Part shown: piece by piece, positions 57,504 to 64,000 of the stretch | Position numbering within the stretch: the stretch's first letter is position 1 | How the letters are laid out: each line of letters begins with the position of its first letter | Assembly: GCA_022376465.1 (NCBI GenBank) | Contig: JACDTU010000003.1 | Coordinates: 434,001-498,000, forward strand | DNA: 64,000 nucleotides | Source: Cubamyces lactineus | Lineage: Eukaryota > Basidiomycota > Agaricomycetes > Polyporales > Polyporaceae | Direction: 5' to 3' | Program-made: the position numbers and the translations under genes | The notes under the pieces: model-generated | What the model was told of the DNA's origin: nothing | Databases searched by the model: none | The model's input: the letters and a program-made list of their open reading frames with translations, nothing else

Positions 57504-59649
57504 TCACGGTACATAGCGGAACATGGGTGCCTACGTCCCAGGTGAGCAACTAGTGCATCCGACAGGAAACAGACTGGGGACGCACCTTGTCTGCCAACTC
57601 AGAGGTATCCACAGGCGCATCGCGCTCAGCCTTGCCGAACTTGTTGTCTCTGAACTTGTTGTCGAGGCGATACGAGATCTGCAGCGAGTTTTGAGTCTCG
57701 TCAACAATACCCCGCTGAAAGGCGTGGACGCACCGTGAGGACAAGCGCAGCAATGGCCGCCACGAATTGAAGAGCGCAAGTGACAGCAAAGCCCTTACTG
57801 TAAACAGACGGCTCGTGAGCTACTGCTCGCGCAAAGACTTCTTGAGCGGACTTACATGTAGCGCGGCCCATCTGTTTTGGGATAGATATGCGAGCCAAGC
57901 AGACTGCCGCACTGACCGATGGCCATGTACATCGGGATTCCGGTGGCCTTCTTCGTCTCCGAGCCGAGGTTATGCGCAACTACACGCGCTAGTCAACACA
58001 GACCATCGTATCCGACGGCACATGGGAAACGTACACCAGGCGATAATCACTCCGATGGTCGTGTAGGTCCCGCTCGTGATGCAGAACGTTGCAAAGTAGC
58101 GGACATGGTTGTTGGAAGGTACCGCCAGAAGGAGACTGTCCGGGGATGGTCAGGGACGAGTTGCATTGGCAACATCAGGTTTTACGAGCACGTACACGTA
58201 ACCAATACCCGCGACCGCGCTCGCCGAGGCGACGAACAGGCCACGACTTTGCAGCCGATCCGAGACGTAGGAGTTCAGACAGAGATACACCGCAGCAACA
58301 GCATACGGCGGAACCGTGAGCAGTTGCGCCTTTGCGTTCGCTGGAGAATGGTGTCAGCGGCCGTAACACTCACTCGGGTAGGGAGGGAAGACGCACTGTA
58401 TCCGAACGTCGTGATGATAGTGGGTAGAAACGCAGAGATTGACGCGAGCGCGCAGTTAGCCCCGAAGTACAGGACTCCAGCTGCGTAGATCTGAGAAGAC
58501 GCAGCGTCAGAAACGTCGCCGTATATGGATGACGCAAGCTGTGTGATACCCTCCAGTCCTTGAACGCGGCATAAATGTGGGCTGGAACACCACTTCATGT
58601 CAGTGACAGATGCCATCTCCAGAACAGCAGAGTTCTCACCTTTCGTGACGGTACGGCCGACGTCTGCCTTGATACCGCGGTTCATGCGTTCCAAAGCAAG
58701 CTCGCGTTCCTTCTCGGTGAACATCGTCGTTTCCTCCGGCCGGTTCGGGAGGATCATCATGGACAGCAGGCCGATGATGACAGTGGGAAGACCTTCGATG
58801 ATAAAGAGCAGCTTCCAATTGGAGACCGCGGAGTGGATGTTCTGCACGCCGAAGGCGATGAGGCCGCCGAATGCTCCTGCCACCGCGGCGAATCCAAACC
58901 AGTACGCCATCCGCATGCCCAGTTCTTCCCTGGTATAGAAGAACGCTAGGAAAAAGGCTAGTGTCAGGCTTGTGCACACTCAGGGACATCAATGGGAGCG
59001 TACACATGTAGAGAGGAATGCCTGGTCCGAACCCGGCCTCGAAGACACCAAGACCGAGGCGCGCTGCGACAAGCCCAGAGAAGTTGAAGGCCGACGCCTG
59101 AGCGGAGGAACTCAGCGGCAGCTCATCGCGCTAAACAAGTATAGAACCGAGGCGTACCATCAGCACCGAGCAGATCCCCCAACCGACGGTCGCGCAACCC
59201 AGCCAGATGCGGGGAGGGCATAGTTTCGAGAGCACCGTCGCGGGCACTTGGCAGATGATCTGTCGCATCCATGAGCGGGTTGAGTCATTGACGATCAAAA
59301 TCCTAACTCACATATGAGATGAAGAACACGGAGTTAACCCAATCGAAGAGCACGCCGGTCGGGTCTCCATGAAGCGTATCTTGCGGGAGACCTTGCAGTC
59401 GCGCGTTCCCTAAATTGGACCTATCGAGGTCTACCAACACATGAGTACTCAGCGTCGGCGAAGAGAACAGGAACACGTACAGGCAAAGAGGTACATTATG
59501 CATGCGATGGGCATAATGCGCCAATCCAGTTTCCGCACCAGTCTTCGTTCCTCGACCGAGGGTGACACGAGCTCAGACTGAACGACTACATCGCGGTCGG
59601 CGCCCGAGGCCTTCTCGTCGAACGAGGGTGTGTGCTTTTCGACGGACAT
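57504..59649 (-). CDS. MFS transporter, anion:cation symporter (allantoate/nicotinate permease-like)
   Basis: Plasma-membrane permease of the Dal5/Tna1-type family for organic anions or vitamins. The ATG at 59649 gives MSVEKHTPSFDEKASGAD, a hydrophilic cytosolic start, then RRLVRKLDWRIMPIACIMYL and YLDRSNLGNARLQGL, the family hallmark. GVLFDWVNSVFFISYI, CQVPATVLSKLCPPRIWLG, RLGLGVFEAGFGPGIPLYM, FYTREELGMRMAYWFGFAAV, NWKLLFIIEGLPTVIIGLLS and LPNRPEETTMFTEKERELAL follow. In the C-terminal half: LYFGANCALASISAFLPTII and, near the end, NLGSETKKATGIPMYMAIGQ, GSLLGSHIYP and an APMFRYVP ending at 57504 after a last 60-nt intron. Without that splice the protein would end VRPQSVSCRMH. About ten introns. 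Substrate unknown. Confidence 0.87.
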
Positions 59650-61649
59650 GGCACAGAAGACTCGGACGTGGTGGACAGGAGAACGAGCAACGCGTCTCGC
59701 TCGCGCCAAACGGTCAATCCCCACTATAAATATGACGCTCCATGACTCCAGTCAGCTGCCCATGGGAGAACAGTCGGACGCCCGTCCAGTGCCCGCATAG
59801 GATGCGTGCAGAGATCATTTGACCGCGACGGCGCGACGTGCACAAATGTTCGACTGACTACAATGCGGAGGTTACCGAACTCCATTGGCCGTCTAACCAT
59901 GATCGTGCCTGAGACCACGCTAAGGCGCGCACTCAGTCCTGTTGAACATTACGCCCGAAGGGTGGATCCTCCTGTGGACGACACAAGTGACCAGCGCCCT
60001 CACACTAGGACTGGTTGAAATAAAATTTGGTTCACATTGATCCAGCCAAACACGCCAGTCGACAGCAGCGGATAGGGGCTGGAGGTCCAATGCGGGGAAA
60101 GGTGATGTGGCGCGTCCCACGGCTGGCCGCCCCGGAGCTGGGAGTGGGACCGGATCGCTTCAGCCGGCTCGACGATCTCGAATACGTGCGGATCCGCTGA
60201 TGGCATTGGTCGGAATTAGCATTAGTATCCCAGTCTCGAGACTCCCGGAACACCGTTCTTGACAAACTTCGTGTAACGCCGTTTCCTGAATCTCAGCCTT
60301 GCATTATTCGGCAACACGAAGTTGGGCTGTGCTTGCACTTCCAGCACATCCCGAATCCAGTCAGCGTAGATGGCGTCGAACATAGCTACAGGATAATAGA
60401 ACGTGCCATGGTAATTCAGTTGGTCAACGAAGACATCGGCGAGAGCTCTGCAAGGACATCCGAGTTCATGGTTAGATTGGTGGAGTTGCTTCAGATAGTA
60501 GGCCGCCCCGTGCAGCACGTAGGTAACAGCCGGTGTCGCAATGCTAGCCCGAAAGGTCGCGCAGCTGCCCTAAGCTCGAGGATAATTGTCGATGGAGCTT
60601 GAGGACCATGGCAACAAGTGCCAGCATCGTCGCTGCTCCCGAGGAATCCAGATCCGTATGTATGCGTACCGGGAGGCCAGCTAAGTTCGATCGTAGACGG
60701 TGTTTCCTCGTGCGAATTTCCTTAGCCAGGCCAAGGGGAACGAGCACCGCAGGAGAACCGGGATAGAGCCGTTCGGGTTCCCTTGAACACGATTGCCGCT
60801 AGTGTTTGCTGGAGACGTTAACATGGTAGAAACCCGAGAAGTGTCCTGTTCACAGGCGAAGCAGTCCTCAACAGCGCGGTGCCCGGAGACTCGCCCAAGA
60901 ATTTCCCAAGAAAGTATTATGACGCCTTGTTTGATAGCTAGGTTCCTCTGGTTTCTGAGATCCATTGGAGTAGCGACATGCCGTGTTGTCTCCTCGGGTA
61001 GTCGGAATCCCTGCGGGCGGCTCATATTCAGCTAGAACCCAAGGTGGTGTGCCAGTGGATCCTCAAGAAGAAAAAGGCACCCTAACTAGCTCTGCAGCCT
61101 CCATACCAACTACAGCAGACTTTGGGGAACGAACCAACGAGCATATGTAGTGGCTAGCTGGCACAAGATACAGAAGGACAACTTCAGTATGCCTTGAAGT
61201 TGAAGCGAAGGGCAAACGTTACGTCACAGACCCATACTGGGCAGAAACGATGAGCGCCCTCTCTCGTATCCTCTTGGATCCTCCCTTGACAACACCATGG
61301 TTGACAACGACTACGGCTTGTGCACACCAGTCCTGAACATGGTGTGCGCGCTTGGCACGAGCGATGTGAGTTCAATACGACAAGCGTTCATGAGGAGGCA
61401 ATGCCCTTATTCTCCACCGATGGCATATGGGCGCCATTGGAACCACCTTTGACAGCGCCTCTTTACCAGGAATCGCACCGCCATGAACCCATGAGAAGCA
61501 GTTTGCTGTTTACCCCCGACAAAAGCGGTGGCCTCGGTACGTAGTACCCCGCTGCAAGGATGCGCACTTGCTAGCTCATCGATCACTATATAGTATCGTG
61601 ATCGGGGCCAGGAAAGTTCATACGAAGTTTCGACCGCGCAACCTTAGAC
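59650..61649. other. 2 kb divergent intergenic region
   Basis: Promoters of the MFS gene (left) and of the membrane protein (right). Contains the weak minus-strand candidate listed next. No repeat or RNA gene recognised. Confidence 0.45.
60222..61025 (-). CDS. Weak candidate gene, unknown
   Basis: A real ATG at 61025 opens 114 codons (MSRPQGFRLPEETTRHVATP onward). Near the other end, an acceptor with a good branch site (CTAAC ... CCTTGCAG) precedes an exon-like ALADVFVDQLNYHGTFYYPV, then FDAIYADWIRDVL and a basic RFRKRRYTKFVKNG. I could not connect the two parts with consistent phase, and I recognise no family. It may be a decayed gene or chance ORFs. Confidence 0.2.
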
Positions 61650-62972
61650 ATGCCCCCTTCTCTACTTCGACGATTCGCTGCCGTTGCACGCTCAGCAGGC
61701 TCAGCATCCGACATCCAACCCTATCTAGCAGCCGAGAGGGCATCATGGCTCAGCCCAAGCGACACCTTATCCATCCTCATGATCATCGGCGGGGACATCG
61801 TCCAGCGCGCCGTTGCCCAGCTCGCCGGAAGCGGGCCCTTCACACCCTACTGGCACTTCACCCCCGTCGCGTTCTCCTTCGGATGGCTCGCCTACTCCGT
61901 TTCCGCGCTCACCTCCGCGCTCGGCGACGGGCAGCTCATGCCACCGCCAGACTGTCCCATCCAGGTCGTGAACGCGCGCACGGGCTACCAGCGCCAGAAC
62001 GCGAGCTGGGTCCTCGGGCGCCTCTTCCGCGACCACGAGAAGCGGCGGATGAAGGGCGGCTCGCTCACCGTCGCGTTCTACCGCACCGCGCGCGACGAGC
62101 GGGAACCTGGGGTGCCTGTGCACGACTGGGTGTACTGGAGTGGAGTGTTCGTCATCCTCGCGCAGCTCGCGATCTCCGTCATCCCTGGGGCGCTCCATGG
62201 GAACTGGATCGTTCTCGTCGTTACCGTCGGAGGCACGCTGCTAGCCCTTATAGCGAGTGGCTTGCCGCAATGGCGAGAGGAGAAGTATCTGGAGCGCAAG
62301 ATCAACCCGAAGAAAGGCCCGGAGATAGTTTGCCTGACGCGCGGGAACGGGAGCACGTTCGTTATGGTCGTCGTCAGCGAGACCGGGATACGGCTCGAAG
62401 CCCTCGCGGGTGGTCACGATGGGCGCAGCAGGTCGACCGCGGCCATGATGACGGTGCTGTGCTTGGGGTGGATTGTGCTCCTGCTCACGGTGGAGGGGCT
62501 CGAGGGAGATGCATGGTACTTGCTGGCTATCGGAGGCCTGGGGATGGCGCAGAACATCGTCGCGGCGGGGGCAGAACGCGGGGCTAGCGCACACGGATTT
62601 CACTTCGAGCCTTTCAGCGAGGATCGCGACGTCGTCGAGAAGGGCAAGGTCATGGCTACGCTCATGGCGGCTGAGGAGCGGCAGCCGGGCGTCGGGTTGG
62701 CACTGCTCAAGCTGTTCTTCCCAGGAGATCTGCGTCTGGATGAGCAGAAGTATTGGGACGAGAAGAAGCTTGAGAAGGTCGAACGAGAGGCCCTTACTCG
62801 CAAAGCTGCGAAGGACACTGGTGTTGGCAAATCAGGCGTTGCTGCCGAATTCACAGCTCGGCCGAAGGCCACACAGATACCCGTACAAGATAAGATACCT
62901 GGGGACGCGGTGCATGAGGTCAGCAGCGCACAAGCTACAAACGATGCTGTGGATAGACAGGGCCCAAATTAG
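61650..62972 (+). CDS. Conserved fungal multi-pass membrane protein, unknown function (440 aa)
   Basis: Single exon, ATG 61650 to TAG 62972. About six hydrophobic segments in three pairs: around residues 38-60 and 64-90, 156-176 and 182-202, 262-283 and 287-306. A polar loop (CPIQVVNARTGYQRQNASWV, then RRMKGGSLTVAFYRT) separates the first pairs, and a cytosolic region with EIVCLTRGNGS and FVMVVVSETGIRLEALAGG lies between the second and third. The soluble C-terminus has KVMATLMAAEERQPGVGLAL then LLKLFFPGDLRLDEQKYWDE and a Lys/Glu-rich end. I know similar uncharacterised proteins from filamentous fungi, but no activity. The lack of introns is unusual for this window. The long ORF overlapping it in the +2 frame (61568-62587) is an Arg-rich shadow. 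Confidence 0.8.
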   Translation: MPPSLLRRFAAVARSAGSASDIQPYLAAERASWLSPSDTLSILMIIGGDIVQRAVAQLAGSGPFTPYWHFTPVAFSFGWLAYSVSALTSALGDGQLMPPPDCPIQVVNARTGYQRQNASWVLGRLFRDHEKRRMKGGSLTVAFYRTARDEREPGVPVHDWVYWSGVFVILAQLAISVIPGALHGNWIVLVVTVGGTLLALIASGLPQWREEKYLERKINPKKGPEIVCLTRGNGSTFVMVVVSETGIRLEALAGGHDGRSRSTAAMMTVLCLGWIVLLLTVEGLEGDAWYLLAIGGLGMAQNIVAAGAERGASAHGFHFEPFSEDRDVVEKGKVMATLMAAEERQPGVGLALLKLFFPGDLRLDEQKYWDEKKLEKVEREALTRKAAKDTGVGKSGVAAEFTARPKATQIPVQDKIPGDAVHEVSSAQATNDAVDRQGPN

Positions 62973-63352
62973 TAGGATTAAGGGAATATACTGTCTGACA
63001 CTTACTATCTCTAGTACCTGGCGGCCTCCAATTAGACTCGGCGGCAGCCATGCGCGTATGGATGTGTTCTACTACACGCGTTAGATGAGCAATGGTGCGA
63101 TGAGCATCGTGCTCGTTGAGCGTTTTGCGGTTCAAAGTATGCCACTGTTTCTGAATAGGCTCGCCTCCTCTGTGGTGCTCACGGCATCAGGGTGACCAGG
63201 GCGGGCACAGCGGGCGGGAGCAGCCTCCGCCATTCAGTGGCGATGCAAATCAGACTCGTTGATTGGTCCAGCTGCAAAAACCCAAATGTCGTTCGGTGCT
63301 TTTGGGCGTCTACTCACTTTGCACTCTGACCTGGACTCGCGACGTGCGCGTC
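62973..63352. other. Intergenic region upstream of ERG6
   Basis: No gene seen. Confidence 0.4.
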
Positions 63353-63431
63353 TATATAAAAGTCGACCCACCTTCCACGCTCATTACCCCCACGCTCCCT
63401 ACCCCTTCCCTTACCCTCCCATCTCCCTTAC
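63353..63431 (+). promoter_or_regulatory. ERG6 core promoter: TATA box and CT-rich tract
   Basis: TATATAAA at 63353-63360 is followed at once by a C/T-rich tract to about 63431 and then the ATG at 63524. A TATA box plus pyrimidine tract is the usual core of strongly expressed fungal genes. The leader would be about 100-130 nt. Confidence 0.6.
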
Positions 63432-63523
63432 TGTGCGTATATAGTCGCTCGTCTCGCCCGCGTTTGTCGTGATAACGAACTGACCGTGTTTGTGCGTGAC
63501 CACGCTCGCAGTCTACTCCCAAA

Positions 63524-64000
63524 ATGGCCCCCGTCGCTACCGAGTCCTCCGCGCACGCCGACGGCCGTGTCGGTCGCCGCATCGAGAACTACACCGCCTT
63601 CTGGCAGAAGGACATGAGCAAGGAGGCAGAGCAGGACACGGAGAACCGTCTTGCCAACTACACGGACGTCATCAACGGTACGTCGCTCTCCAGCTCTGCC
63701 TACAAGTGATGTGCTGGCGCTCAACGCGTCGACTCGCGCCTCGCCCACCTACAGGCTACTACGACGGTGCGACGGGCCTGTACGAGTACGGCTGGGGCAC
63801 GTCCTTCCACTTCTCGCGGTACTACAAGGGCGAGGGCTTCTATCAGGCCCTCGCGCGGCACGAGCATTACCTCGCGTTCAAGATGAACCTCAAGCCCGGC
63901 ATGCGCGTGCTCGACGTCGGGTGCGGCATCGGCGGGCCCGCGCGGGAGATTGCGCAGTTCGCGGACGTGCAGATCGTCGGGCTGAACAACAACGACTTCC
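63524..64000 (+). CDS. ERG6: Sterol 24-C-methyltransferase, 5' part (cut by window end)
   Basis: SAM-dependent methylation at C-24 of zymosterol or lanosterol-type sterols in ergosterol synthesis, at the ER/lipid droplet. Exon 1 [20 protein letters not shown] then [20 protein letters not shown] and [10 protein letters not shown], a phase-1 intron (GTACGT to CCTACAG), then [20 protein letters not shown] (the strongly conserved YEYGWGxSFHF sterol-binding block), [20 protein letters not shown], and the SAM motif I region [18 protein letters not shown] followed by GLNNNDF at the window edge. About 140 of the expected 340-380 residues are present. All visible motifs are intact. Confidence 0.95.

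Noticed and set aside
61568..62587. 339-codon plus-strand ORF overlapping the membrane protein
   Set aside because: Arg/His-rich shadow in another frame; the 61650 frame has clear membrane segments.

Overview
The window looks like nuclear DNA of a basidiomycete, most likely a polypore-type agaricomycete. Reasons: almost every gene is cut by several 45-70 nt GT-AG introns, spacing is compact on both strands, and the families present (DUF4419, DUF6533 membrane proteins, F-box proteins, fungal P450s, single-pass Ser/Pro-rich membrane proteins) are typical of that group. Species cannot be named from sequence alone.

Layout. 1-10.1 kb: four DUF4419 genes head to tail on the minus strand plus a dead first-exon relic between copies 3 and 4. 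A fifth copy lies at 26.6-28.2 kb on the plus strand. I summed exons: copies 1, 2, 4 and 5 keep an open frame across the same six-exon structure (484, 466, 452 and 426 aa); copy 3 is off by one base at the last intron. 11.1-14.1 kb: PWP2 (U3 snoRNP/SSU processome). 14.5-16.4 kb: an F-box gene with two frame breaks. 17.6-19.6 kb: a signal-peptide, single-pass membrane protein with PPxY motifs in its tail. 19.6-23.3 kb: gene-poor. 23.3-25.6 kb: a cytochrome P450. 28.5-33.5 kb: a divergent pair, an MFS sugar transporter and a GH51 arabinofuranosidase.

33.8-51.8 kb: four C2H2 zinc-finger genes (A-D) dispersed over 18 kb, all sharing one phase-1 intron at exactly the same place inside the first finger. 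Between them sit RAD52 and two DUF6533 membrane-protein genes that flank RAD52 in opposite orientation. This stretch also holds a Mutator-like non-autonomous element (near-identical ~90 bp TIRs, 9 bp target duplication), a long foldback inverted repeat and an AT-rich palindrome. 53.5-57.0 kb: a three-RRM protein with MLLE-like C-terminal modules. 57.5-59.6 kb: an MFS organic-anion/vitamin-type transporter. 61.6-63.0 kb: a conserved multi-pass membrane protein. 63.5 kb to the end: the 5' part of ERG6, cut by the window edge.

How it fits together: housekeeping genes (PWP2, RAD52, RRM protein, ERG6) are interleaved with two locally expanding accessory families, the DUF4419 array and the C2H2 group, and the recent mobile/foldback DNA sits in the C2H2 region. 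The transporter-GH51 pair is the one plausible co-regulated metabolic unit (arabinose release and sugar uptake). The least described system here is the DUF4419 array, whose function is unknown. No tRNA, rRNA or CRISPR was recognised.
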